Shown here one piece after another: positions 1-13,067 of a stretch of DNA of 64,000 nt. A program made the position numbers and the translations under genes. This DNA is from Eurosta solidaginis. Its lineage: Eukaryota > Arthropoda > Insecta > Diptera > Tephritidae. The stretch lies in NCBI RefSeq assembly GCF_040869045.1, contig NW_027136908.1:434001-498000 (forward strand). The letters are read 5' to 3'. The notes beneath the pieces were generated by a model, which ran no database searches, was not told the origin of the DNA, and saw nothing but the letters and a program-made list of their open reading frames with translations. Position 1 is the stretch's first letter. Every line of letters begins with the position of its first letter.

Positions 1-1320
1 ATATGGACACTTATCCCTTTTAGTCGGTTAATCCCACCCACAATAGATATGGACACTTATCCCTTTTAGTCGGATAACCCCACCCACTATAACGTAGAAA
101 TTGAACCTTTAACGATAGAAACTTAGGTGTGCTTGTGAATTAATATACACATAAAAGACTACCATCTGCAAAAATAAAATCTATTCTATCTTGCTTGGTT
201 CAATAGATATGGACACTTATCCCTTTTGGTCGGTTAACCCCACCCACTTTGACGTAGAAATTCAACCGTTAACGATAGAATCTTGGGTCAGCTTGTGGAT
301 TAATATACACATAAAAGCCTACCATCTGCAAAAATAAAATCGATTATATTTTGCTTGGTTCAATAGATATGTATACTTATCCTTTTTAGTCGGTTAACCC
401 CACCCACTATAACGTAGAAATTGAACCGTTAATGATAGAATCTTAGGTCAGCTTGTGGATTAATATATACATAAAAACCTACCATTTGCAAAAATAAAAT
501 CGATTCTATCTTGCTTGGTTCAACAGATATGGACACTTATCCCTTTTAGTCGGTTAACCCCACCCAGTATGACGTAGAAATTGAACCGTTAATGATAGAA
601 TCTTAGGTCAGCTTGTGGATTAATATATACATAAAAACCTACCATTTGCAAAAATAAAATTGATTCTATCTTTCTTGGTTCAATAGATATGGATACTTAC
701 CCCTTTTAGTCGGTTAACCCCACCCACTTTGACGTAGAAATTGAACCGTTAATGATAGAACCTTGGATCAGCTTCTGGATCAATTAACACATAAAAACAT
801 ACCATCTGCAAAAATAACATCTATTCTGTCTTGCTTGGTTCAATAGATATGGACACTTATCCCTTTTAGTCGGTTAACCCCACCCAGTATGACGTAGAAA
901 TCGAACCGTTAGCGATAGAACCTTGGATCAGCCTGTGGATTAATATACACATAAAAACCTACCATCTGCAAAAATAAATTCGATTCTACCTTGCTTGGTT
1001 CAATAGATATGGACACTTATCCCTTTTAGTCAGTTAACCCCACCCAGTATGACGTAGAAATTGAACCGTTAGCGATAGAATCTTGGATCAGCTTGTGGAT
1101 TAATATACACATAAAAGCCTACCATCTGCAAAAATAAAATCGATTCTGTCTTGCCTGGTTCAATAGATATGGACACTTATCCCTTTTAGTCGGTTAACCC
1201 CAACCACTATAACGTAGAAATTGAACCGTTAACGATAGAACCTTAGGTCAGCTTGTGGATCAATATACACATAAAAACCTATCATCTCCAAAAACAAAAT
1301 CGATTCTATCTTGCTTGGTT

Positions 1321-1526
1321 CAATAGATATGGACACTTATCCCTTTTAGTCGGTTAACCCCACCCACAATAGATATGGACACTTATCCCTTTTAGTCGGT
1401 TAACCCCATCCACTTTGACGTAGAAATTGAACCGTTAACGATAGAACCTTGTATCAGCTTTTGAATTAATGTACACATAAAAACCTATCATCTGCAAAAA
1501 CAAAATCGATTCTATCTTGCTTGGTT
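1321..1526 (+). repeat. Reference long unit (206 bp) with 46-bp internal duplication
   Basis: The first 47 bases of the unit are followed by a second copy of m2-47, then the rest of the unit. The join reads CCCAC/AATAGATATGG, here at 1367/1368. The first half usually reads GGTTAACCCCACCCAC or GGTTAATCCCACCCAC. The second half usually reads GGATAACCCCATCCAC or GGTTAACCCCATCCAC. The halves therefore evolve as distinct segments, and all long units probably descend from one ancestral duplication rather than arising repeatedly (inference). Confidence 0.95.
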
Positions 1527-3425
1527 CAATAGATATGGACACTTATCCCTTTTAGTCGGTTAACCCGACCCAGTATGACGTAGAAATTGAACCGTTAGCG
1601 ATAGAACCTTGGGTCAGCTTGTGAATTAATATACACATAAAAACCTACCATCTGCAAAACTAAATTCGATTCTATCTTGCTTGGTTCAATAGATATGGAC
1701 ACTTATCCCTTTTAGTCGGTTAGCCCCACCCATAATAGATATGGGCACTTATACCTTTTAGTCGGTTAATCCCATCCACTTTGACTTAGAAATTGAACCG
1801 TTAACGATAGAACCTTGTATCAGCTTTTGAATTAATATACACATAAAAACCTATCATCTGCAAAAATAAAATCGATTCTGTATTGATTGGTTCAATAGAT
1901 ATGGACACTTATGCCTTTTAGTCGGTTAACCCCACCCACAATAGATATGGACACTTATCCCTTTTAGTCGGATAACCCCATCCACGTTGACGTAGAAATT
2001 GGACCGTTAACGATAGAACCTTGTATAAGCTTTTGAATTAATATACACATAAAAACCTATCATCACAAAAAACAAAATCGATTCTATCTTGCTTGGTTCA
2101 ATAGATATGGACACTTATCCCTTTTAGTCGGTTAACACTACCCACTTTGACGTAGAAATTGAACCGTTAAAGATAGAACCATGGATCAGCCTGTGGATTA
2201 ATATACACATAAAAACCTATGATCTGCAAAAACAAAATCGATTCTGTCTTGCTTGGTTCAATAGATACGGACACTTATCCCTTTTAGTCGGTTAATCCCA
2301 CCCACAATAGATATGGACACTTATCCCTTTTAGTCGGATAACCCCATCCACTTTGACGTAGAAATTGAACCGTTAATGATACAACCTTGGATCAGCTTGT
2401 GGATTAATATACACATAAAAACCTACCATCTGCAAAAATAAAATCGATTCTATCTTGCTTGGTTCAATAGATATGGACACTTATCCCTTTTAGTCGGTTA
2501 ACCCCACCCAGTATGACGTAGAAATTGAACCGTTAATGATAGAACCTTGGATCAGCTTGTGGATTAATATACACATAAAAACCTACCATCTGCAAAAATA
2601 AAATCGATTCTATATTGCTTGGTTCAATAGATATGAACACTTATCCCTTTTAGTCGGTTAACCCCCACCCAGTATGACGTAGAAATTGAACCGTTAGCGA
2701 TAGAACCTTGGATCAGCTTGTGGATTAATATACACATAAAAACCTATCATCTGCAAAAACAAAATCGATTCTATTTCGCTTGGTTCAATATATATGGATA
2801 CTTATCCCTTTTAGTCGGTTAACCCCACCCACTTTGACGTAGAAATTGAACCGTTAATGATAGAACCTTGGATCAGCTTGTGGATTAATGTACACATAAA
2901 AACCTACCATCTGCAAAAATAAAATCGATTTTGTCTTGCTTGGTTCAATAGATATGGACACTTATCCCTTTTAGTCGGTTAACCCCACCCAGTATGACGT
3001 AGAAATCGAACCGTTAGCGATAGAACCTTGGATCAGCTTGTGGATAAATATACACATAAAAACCTATCATCTGCAAAAACAAAATCGATTCTATCTTGCT
3101 TGGTTCAATATATATGGATACTTATCCCTTTTAGTCGGTTAACCCCACCCACTTTGACGTAGAAATTGAACCGTTAATGATAGAACCTTGGATCAGCTTG
3201 TGGATTAATATACACATAAAAACCTACCATCTGCAAACACAAAATCGATTCTATTTTGCTTGGTTCAATAGATATGGATACTTATCCCTTTTAGTCGGTT
3301 AACCCCACCCACTTTGACGAAGAAATTGAACCGTTAACGATAGAAGCTTAGGTCAGCTTGTGGATTAATATACACATAAAAACCTAACATCTGCAAAAAT
3401 AAAATCGATTCTATCTTGCTTGGTT

Positions 3426-3540
3426 CAATAGATATGTATGCTTATCCCTTTTAGTCGGTTACCCCACCCACTATAACGTAGAAATTGAAAATAAAAACCT
3501 ACCATCTGCAAAAACAAAATCGATTCTATTTTGCTTGGTT
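3426..3540 (+). repeat. Deleted unit of 115 bp
   Basis: The unit runs to ATTGAAA (about m65) and resumes at ATAAAAACC (about m111). It has lost the second palindrome and the GATAGAA to ATACAC segment. It also lacks one A in GGTTACCCC. I saw this form once. Confidence 0.85.
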
Positions 3541-3700
3541 CAATAGATAAGGATACTTATCCCTTTTAGTCGGTTAACCCCACCCACTTTGACGTAGAAA
3601 TTGAACCGTAAACGATAGAAACTTAGGTCTGCTTGTGGATTAATATACACATAAAAGACTACCATCTGCAAAAATAAAATCTATTCTATCTTGCTTGGTT

Positions 3701-3860
3701 CAATAGATATGGACACTTATCCCTTTTAGTCGGTTAACCCCACCCACTTTGACGTAGAAATTGAACCGTTAACGATAGAACCTTGGGTCAGCTTGTGGAT
3801 TAATATACACATAAAAACCTACCATCTGCAAAAATAAAATCGATTCTATTTTGCTTGGTT
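3701..3860 (+). repeat. Reference short unit (160 bp), left-domain type
   Basis: This is a clean example of the basic unit. Landmarks in order: GGTTAACC palindrome at m32-39; the C-rich run CCCCACCCAC at about m38-47; TTTGACGTAG at about m48-56; ATTGAACC at m60-67; CGTTAACG palindrome at m67-74; GATAGAACCTTGG at m74-86; TAATATACACATAAAAACC at m101-119; the A-rich CTGCAAAAATAAAAT at m126-140; and CTTGCTTGGTT at the unit end. A consensus built from such units is about 37% G+C (59 of 160 bases). Left-domain units typically carry C at m73 and T at m135. Confidence 0.95.
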
Positions 3861-4745
3861 CAATAGATATGTATACTTATCCTTTTTAGTCGGTTAACCC
3901 CACCCACTATAATGTAGAAATTGAACCGTTAACGATAGAATCTTGGGTCAGCTTGCGGATTAATATACACATAAAAACCTACCATCTGCAAAAATAAAAT
4001 CGATTCTATCTTGCTTGGTTCAATAGATATGGACACTTATCCCTTTTAGTCGGTTAACCCACCCAGTATGACGTAGAAATCGAACCGTTAGCGATAGAAC
4101 CTTGGATCAGCCTGTGGATTAATATACACATAAAAACCTACCATCTACAAAAATAAATTCGATTCTACCTTGCTTGGTTCAATAGATATGGACACTTATC
4201 CCTTTTAGTCAGTTAACCCCACCCAGTATGACGTAGAAATTGATCCGTTAGCGATAGAATCTTGGATCAGCTTGTGGATTAATATACACGTAAAAACCTA
4301 CCATCTGCAAAAATAAAATCGATTCGTTCTTGCCTGGTTCAATAGATATGGACACTTATCCCTTTTAGTCGGTTAACCCCAACCACTATAACGTAGAAAT
4401 TGAACCGTTAACGATAGAACTTTAGATCAGCTTGTGGATCAATATACACATAAAAACCTATCATCTCCAAAAACAAAATCGATTCTATCTTGCTTGGTTC
4501 AATAGATATGGACACTTATCCCTTTTAGTCGGTTAACCCCACCCACAATAGATATGGACACTTATCCCTTTTAGTCGGTTAACCCCATCCACTTTGACGT
4601 AGAAATTGAACCGTTAACGATAGAACCGTGTATCAGCTTTTGAATTAATGTACACATAAAAACCTATCATCTGCAAAAACAAAATCGATTCTATTTTGCT
4701 TGGTTCAATAGATATGGACACTTATCCCTTTTAGTCGGTTAACCC

Positions 4746-7700
4746 GACCCAGTATGACGTAGAAATTGAACCGTTAGCGATAGAACCTTGGATCAGCTTG
4801 TGAATTAATATACACATAAAAACCTACCATCTGCAAAAATAAATTCGATTCTATCTTGTTTGGTTCAATAGATATGGACACTTATCCCTTTTAGTCGGTT
4901 AGCCCCACCCATAATAGATATGGGCACTTATCCCTTTTAGTCGGTTAATCCCATCCACTTTGACTTAGAAATTGAACCGTTAACGATAGAACCTTGTATC
5001 AGCTTTTGAATTAATATACACATAAAAACCTATCATCTGCAAAAATAAAATCGATTCTGTCTTGATTGGTTCAATAGATATGGACACTTATGCCTTTTAG
5101 TCGGTTAACCCCACCCACAATGGATATGGACACTTGTCCCTTTTAGTCGGATAACCCCATCCACTTTGACGTAGAAATTGGACCGTTAACGATAGAACCT
5201 TGTATCAGCTTTTGAATTAATATACACATAAAAACCTATCATCTGCAAAAACAAAATCGATTCTATCTTGCTTGGTTCAATAGATATGGACACTTATCCC
5301 TTTTAGTCGGTTAACCCTACCCACTTTGACGTAGAAATTGAACCGTTAACGATAGAACCATGGATCAGCCTGTGGATTAATATACACATAAACACCTATT
5401 ATCTGCAAAAACAAAATCGATTCTGTCTTGCTTGGTTCAATAGATATGGACACTTATCCCTTTTAGTCGGTTAATCCCACCCACAATAGATATGGACACT
5501 TATCCCTTTTAGTCGGATAACCCCATCCACTTTGACGTAGAAATTGAACCGTTAACGATAGAACTTTGTATCAGCCTTTGAATTAATATACACATAAAAA
5601 CCTATCATCTGCAAAAACAAAATCGATTCTACCTTGCTTGGTTCAACAGATATGGACACTTATCCCTTTTAGTCGGTTAACCCCACCCAGTATGACGTAG
5701 AAATCGAACCGTTAGCGATAGAACCTGGGATCAGCCTGTGAATTTATATACACATAAAAACCTACCATCTGCAAAAATAAATTCGATTCTATCTTGCTTG
5801 GTTCAATAGATATGTATACTTATCCCTTTTAGTCGGTTAGCCCCACCCATAATAGATATGGGCACTTATCCCTTTTAGTCGGTTAATCCCATCCACTTTG
5901 ACTTAGAAATTGAACCGTTAACGATAGAAACTTGTATCAGCTTTTGAGTTAATATACACATAAAAACCTAACATCTGCAAAAATAAAATCGATTCTGTCT
6001 TGATTGGTTCAATAGATATGGACACTTATGCCTTTTAATCGGTTAACCCCACCCACAATAGATATGGACACTTATCCCTTTTAGTCGGATAACCCCATCC
6101 ACTTTGACGTAGAAATTGGACCGTTAACGATAGAACCTTGTATCAGCTTTTGAATTAATATACACATAAAAACCTATCATCTGCAAAAACAAAATCGATT
6201 CTATCTTGCTTGGTTCAATAGATATGGACACTTATCCCTTTTAGTCGGTTAACCCTACCCACTTTGACGTAGAAATTGAACCGTTAACGATAGAACCTTG
6301 GATAACCTTGTGGATTAATACACACATAAAAACATATAATCTGCCAAAACAAAATAGATTCTATCTTGCTTGGTTCAATAGATATGGACACTTATCCCTT
6401 TTAGTCGGTTAACCCCATCCACTTTGACGTAGAAATTGGACCGTTAACGATAGAACCTTGTATCAGCTTTTGATTTAATATACACATAAAAACCTATCAT
6501 CTGCAAAAACAAAATCGATTCTAGCTTGCTTGGTTCAATAGATATGGATACTTATTCCTTTTAGTCGGTTAACCCCAACCACTATAACGTAGAAATTGAA
6601 CCGTTAGCGATAGAACCTTATATCAGCCTGTGGATTAATACACACATAAAAACCTACCATCTGCAAAAATAAAATCGATTCTATCTTGCTTGGTTCAATA
6701 GATATGGACACTTATCCCTTTTAGTCGGTTAACCCCACCCAGTATGACGTAGAAATTGAACCGTTAGCGATAGAACCTTGGATAACCTTGTGGATTAATA
6801 CACACATAAAAACATATAATCTGCCAAAACAAAATAGATTCTGTCTTGCTTGGTTCAATAGATATGGACACTTATCCCTTTTAGTCAGTTAACCCCACCC
6901 ACTTTGACGTAGAAATTGAACCGTTAACGATAGAACCATGGATCAGCCTGTGGATTAATATACACATAAACATCTATTATCTGCAAAAACAAACTCGATT
7001 CTGTCTTGCTTGGTTCAATAGATATGGACACTTATCCATTTTAGTCGGTTAATCCCACCCACAATAGATATGGACACTTATCCCTTTTAGTCGGATAACC
7101 CCATCCACTTTGACGTAGAAATTGAACCGATAGAACTTTGTATCAGCCTTTGAATTAATATACACATAAAAACCTATCATCTGCAAAAACAAAATCGATT
7201 CTACCTTGCTTGGTTCAATAGATATGGACACTTATCCCTTTTAGTCGGTTAACCCCACCCAGTATGACGTAGAAATCGAACCGTTAGCGATAGAACCTTG
7301 GATCAGCCTGTGAATTTATATACACATAAAAACTTACCATCTGCAAAAATAAATTCGATTCTATCTTGCTTGGTTCAATAGATATGTATACTTATCCCTT
7401 TTAGTCGGTTAGCCCCACCCATAATAGATATGGGCACTTATCCCTTTTAGTCGGTTAATCCCATCCACTTTGACTTAGAAATTGAACCGTTAACGATAGA
7501 AACTTGTATCAGCTTTTGAGTTAATATACACATAAAAACCTATCATCTGCAAAAATAAAATCGATTCTGTCTTGATTGGTTCAATAGATATGGACACTTA
7601 TGCCTTTTAGTCGGTTAACCCCACCCACAATAGATATGGACACTTATCCCTTTTAGTCGGATAACCCCATCCACTTTGACGTAGAAATTGGACCGTTAAC

Positions 7701-9640
7701 GATAGAACCTTGTATCAGCTTTTGAATTAATATACACATAAAAACCTATCATCTGCAAAAACAAAATCGATTCTATCTTGCTTGGTTCAATAGATATGGA
7801 CACTTATCCCTTTTAGTCGGTTAACCCTACCCACTTTGACGTAGAAATTGAACCGTTAACGATAGAACCTTGGATAACCTTGTGGATTAATACACACATA
7901 AAAACATATAATCTGCCAAAACAAAATAGATTCTATCTTGCTTGGTTCAATAGATATGGACACTTATCCCTTTTAGTCGGTTAACCCCATCCACTTTGAC
8001 GTAGAAATTGGACCGTTAACGATAGAACCTTGTATCAGCTTTTGAATTAATATACACATAAAAACCTATCATCTGCAAAAACAAAATCGATTCTACCTTG
8101 GTTGGTTCAATAGATATGGATACTTATTCCTTTTAGTCGGTTAACCCCAACCACTATAACGTAGAAATTTAACCGTTAGCGATAGAACCTTATATCAGCC
8201 TGTGGATTAATACTCACATAAAAACCTACCATCTGCAAAAATAAAATCGATTCTATCTTGCTTGGTTCAATAGATATGGACACTTATCCCTTTTAGTCGG
8301 TTAACCCCACCCAGTATGACGTAGAAATTGAACCGTTAGCGATAGAACCTTGGATAGCCTTGTGGATTAATACACACATAAAAACATATAATCTGCCAAA
8401 ACAAAATAGATTCTATCTTTCTTGGTTCAATAGATATGGACACTTATCCCTTTTAGTCGGTTAACCCCACCCACTTTGACGTAGAAATTGAACCGTTAGC
8501 GATAGAACCTTAGATCAGCTTGTGGATTAATATACACATAAAAACCTACCATCTACAAAAATAAAATCGATTCTATCTTGCTTGTTTCAATAGATATGGA
8601 CACTTATCCCTTTTAGTCGGTTAACCCCACCCAGTATGACGTAGAAATCGAACCGTTAGCGATAGAACCTTGAATCAGCCTGTGGATTAATATACACATA
8701 AAAACCTACCATCTGCAAAAATAAATTCGATTCTATCTTGCTTGGTTCAATAGATACGTATACTTATCCCTTTTAGTCGGTTAACCCCACCCACTTTGAC
8801 GTAGAAATTTAACCGTTAACGATAGAACCTTGGATCAGCTTGTGGATTAATACACACATAAAAACCTACCATCTGCAAAAATAAAATCGATTCTGTCTTG
8901 TTTGGTTCAATAGATGTGGACACTTATCCCTTTTAGTCGGTTAACCCCACCCAGTATGACGTAGAAATCGAACCGTTAGCGATAGAACCTTGGATCAGTC
9001 TGTGAATTAATATACACATAAAAACCTACCATCTGCAAAAATAAATTCGATTCTATCTTGCTTGGTTCAATAGATATGTATACTTATCCCTTTTAGTCGG
9101 TTAACCCAACCACTATAACGTAGAAATTGAACCGTTAACGATAGAAACTTAGGTCAGTCTGTGGATTAATATACACATAAAAGACTACCATCTGCAAAAA
9201 TAAAATCTATTCTATCATGCTTGGTTCAATAGATATGGACACTTATCCCTTTTAGTCGGTTAACCCCACCCACTTTGACGTAGAAATTGAACCGTTAACG
9301 ATAGAACCTTAGATCAGCTTGTGGATCAATATACACATAAAAACCTATCACCTCCAAAAACAAAAAAATAAAATCGATTCTATCTTGCTTGGTTCAATAG
9401 ATATGGACACTTATCCCTTTTAGTCGGTTAACCCCACCCACAATAGATATGGACACTTATCCCTTTTAGTCGGTTAACCCCATCCACTTTGACGTAGAAA
9501 TTGAACCGTTAACGATAGAACCTTGTATCAGCTTTTGAATTAATGTACACATAAAAACCTATCATCTGCAAAAACAAAATCGATTCTATCTTGCTTGGTT
9601 CAATAGATATGGACACTTATCCCTTTCAGTCCGTTAACCC
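4746..9640 (+). repeat. Left HOR copy 2 (4,895 bp, internally duplicated)
   Basis: The second marker (CTTGATTGG) occurs three times here, at 5061, 5999 and 7571. The copy is therefore enlarged by an internal five-unit repeat (938 bp = 2 short + 3 long units) and by the 1.57-kb tandem duplication listed separately. A 168-bp unit at 9227-9394 has an 8-bp gain in its A-rich tract. Confidence 0.82.
5281..8430 (+). repeat. Tandem duplication of 1.58 kb inside HOR copy 2
   Basis: About 5,281-6,858 is repeated at about 6,859-8,430. Shared rare variants include ACCATGGATCAGCC with AAACACCTATTATC or AAACATCTATTATC (near 5357 and 6935), GGATAACCTTGTGG with CATATAATCTGCC (6301 and 7873; a second pair at 6781 and about 8353, the latter reading GATAGCC), and ACTTATTCC. 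The shift is 1,578 bp before and 1,572 bp after a 6-bp loss near 7120 in the second copy (GAACCGATAG). 1,578 equals 6 short plus 3 long units. The last units of the two copies diverge, so the ends are approximate. Confidence 0.85.
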
Positions 9641-12600
9641 GACCCAGTATGACGTAGAAATTGAACCGTTAGCGATAGAACCTTGGATCAGCTTGTGAAT
9701 TAATATACACATAAAAACCTACCATCTGCAAAAATAAATTCGATTCTAACTTGCTTGGTTCAATAGATATGGACACTTATCCCTTTTAGTCGGTTAACCC
9801 CACCCATAATAGATATGGCACTTATCCCTTTTAGTCGGTTAATCCCATCCACTTTGACTTAGAAATTGAAGCGTTAACGATAGAAACTTGTATCAGCTTT
9901 TGAATTAATATACACATAAAAACCTATCATCTGCAAAAATAAAATCGATTCTGTCTTGATTGGTTCAATAGATGTGGACACTTATGCCTTTTAGTCGGTT
10001 AACCCCACCCACAATAGATATGGACACTTATCCCTTTTAGTCGGATAACTCCATCCACTTTGAGGTAGAAATTGGACCGTTAACGATAGAACCTTGTATC
10101 AGCTTTTGAATTAATATACACATAAAAACCTATCATCTGCAAAAACAAAATCGATTCTATCTTGCTTGGTTCAATAGATATGGGCACTTATCCCTTTTAG
10201 TCGGTTAACCCTACCCACTTTGACGTAGAAATTGAACCGCCAACGATAGGACCATGGATCAGCCTGTGGATTAATATACACATAAAAACCTATCATCTGC
10301 AAAAACAAAATCGATTCTGTCTTGCTTGGTTCAATAGATATGGACACTTATCCCTTTTAGTCGGTTAATCCCACCCACAATAGATATGGACACTTATCCC
10401 TTTTAGTCGGTTAACCCCACCCACTTTGACGTAGAAATTGAACCGTTAATGATAGAACCTTGGATCAGCTTGTGGATTAATATACACATAAAAACCTACC
10501 ATCTGCAAAAATAAAATCGATTCTATCTTGCTTGGTTCAATAGATATGGACACTTATCCCTTTTAGTCGGTTAACCCCACCCAGTATGATGTAGAAATAA
10601 CCGTTAGCGATAGAACCTTGGATCAGCTTGTGGATTAATATACACATAAAAACCTATCATCTGCAAAAACAAAATCGATTCTATCTTGCTTGGTTCAATA
10701 TATATGGATACTTATCCCTTTTAGTCGGTTAACCCCACCCACAATAGATATGGGCACTTATCCCTTTTAGTCGGTTAATCCCATCCACTTTGACTTAGAA
10801 ATTGAACCGTTAACGATAGAACCTTGGATCAGCCTGTGGATTAATATACACATAAAAACCTACCACCTTCAAAAATAAAATCGATTCTATCTTGCTTGGT
10901 TCAATAGATATGGACACTTATCCCTTTTAGTCGGTTAACCCCACCCACTTTGATGTAGAAATTGAACCGTTAACGATAGAACCATGGATCAGCCTGTGGA
11001 TTAATATACACATAAAAACCTATCATCTGCAAAAACAAAATCGATTCTGTCTTGCTTGGTTCAATAGATATGGACACTTATCCCTTTTAGTCGGTTAATC
11101 CCACCCACAATAGATATGGACACTTATCCCCTTTAGTCGGATAACCCCATCCACTTTGACATAGAAATTGAACCGTTAACGATAGAACCATGGATCAGCC
11201 TGTGGATTAATATACACATAAAAACCTATCATCTGCAAAAACAAAATCGATTCTATCTTGCTTGGTTCAATATATATGGATACTTATCCCTTTTAGTCGG
11301 TTAACCCCATCCACTTTGACGTAGAAATTGAACCGTTAATGATAGAACCTTGGATCAGCTTGTGGATTAATATACACATAAAAACCTACCATCTGCAAAA
11401 ACAAAATCGATTCTATCTTGCTTGGTTCAATAGATATGAATACTTATCCCTTTTAGTCGGTTAACCCCACCCACTTTGACGTAGAAATTGAACCGTTAAT
11501 GATAGAACCTTGGATCAGCTTGTGGATTAATACACACATAAAAGCATATAATCTGTCAAAACAAAATAGATTCTATCTTGCTTGGTTCAATAGATATGGA
11601 CACTTATCCCTTTTAGTCGGTTAACCCCACCCACTTTGACGTAGAAATTGAACCGTTAGCGATAGAACCTTAGATCAGCTTGTGGATTAATATACGCATA
11701 AAAACCTACCATCTGCGAAAATAAAATCGATTCTATCTTGCTTGGTTCAATAGATATGGACACTTATCCCTTTTAGTCGGTTAACCCCACCCAGTATGAC
11801 GTAAAAATCGAACCGTTAGCGACAGAACCTTGGATCAGCCTGTGGATTAATATACACATAAAAACCTACCATCTGCAAAAATAAATTCGATTCTATCTTG
11901 CTTGGTTTAATAGATACGTATACTTATCCCTTTTAGTCGGTTAACCCCACCCACTTTGACGTAGAAATTTAACCGTTAACGATAGAACCTTGGATCAGCT
12001 TGCGGATTAATGCATACATAAAAACCTACCATCTGCAAAAATAAAATCGATTCTGTCTTGTTTGGTTCAATAGATATGGACACTTATCCCTTTTAGTCGG
12101 TTAACCCCACACAGTATGACGTAGAAATCGAACCGTTAACGATAGAAACTTAGGTCAGCTTGTGGATTAATATACACATAAAAGACTACCATCTGCAAAA
12201 ATAAAATCTATTCTATCTTTCTTGGTTCAATAGATATGGACACTTATCCCTTTTAGTCGGTTAACCCCACCCACTTTGACGTAGAAATTGAACCGTTAAC
12301 GATAGAACCTTGGATCAGCTTGTGGATTAATACACACATAAAAACCTACCATCTGCAAAAATAAAGTCGATTCTGTCTTGTTTGGTTCAATAGATATGGA
12401 CACTTATCCCTTTTAGTCGGTTAACCCCACCCAGTATGACGTAGAAATTTAACCGTTAACGATAGAACCTTGGATCAGCTTGTGGATTAATACACACATA
12501 AAAACCTACCATCTGCAAAAATAAAATCGATTCTGTCTTGTTTGGTTCAATAGATATGGACACTTATCCCTTTTAGTCGGTTAACCCCACCCACTATAAC

Positions 12601-13067
12601 GTAGAAATTGAACCGTTAACGATAGAAACTTAGGTCAGCTTGTGGATTAATACACACATAAAAGACTACCATCTGCAAAAATAAAATCTATTCTATCTTT
12701 CTTGGTTCAATAGATATGGACACTTATCCCTTTTAGTCGGTTAACCCCACCCACTTTGACGTAGAAATTGAACCGTTAACGATATAACCTTAGGTCAGCT
12801 TGTGGATCAATATACACATAAAAACCTATCATCTCCAAAAACAAAATCGATTCTATCTTGCTTGGTTCAATAGATATGGACACTTATCCCTTTTAGTCGG
12901 TTAACCCCATCCACTTTGACGTAGAAATTGAACCGTTAACGATAGAACCTTGTATCAGCTTTTGAATTAATGTACACATAAAAACCTATCATCTGCAAAA
13001 ACAAAATCGATTCTGTCTTGCTTGGTTCAATAGATATGGACACTTATCCCTTTTAGTCGGTTAACCC
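9641..13067 (+). repeat. Left HOR copy 3 (3,427 bp)
   Basis: Long units lie at 9808 (with 1 bp lost in ATATGGCAC), 10013, 10379, 10743 and 11109. After about 11.5 kb it shows the GATACGTATAC unit type (near 11,931) and the ACTTAGGTCAGC / AAAAGACTACC unit type (near 12,150 and 12,630). Both recur in the later HOR copies. A 4-bp loss sits near 10,598 (GTAGAAATAACC). Confidence 0.8.

Larger units (their letters stand above)
1567..4745 (+). repeat. Left HOR copy 1 (3,179 bp)
   Basis: The boundaries use the CCCGACCCAG variant as an arbitrary phase marker. Long units lie at 1734, 1940, 2306 and 4547. It contains the 115-bp deleted unit at 3426-3540. The partial copy to its left, 1-1566, has long units at 42 and 1368. 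Confidence 0.8.

Noticed and set aside
3738..3748. C-rich CCCCACCCAC as a G-quadruplex former
   Set aside because: There are only two G runs on the complementary strand per unit, too few and too far from the next set for a normal quadruplex.
7049..7231. Reverse-strand open frame of 60 codons
   Set aside because: It lies wholly inside a long satellite unit and exists because of the 6-bp loss near 7120. Equivalent units have no such frame.
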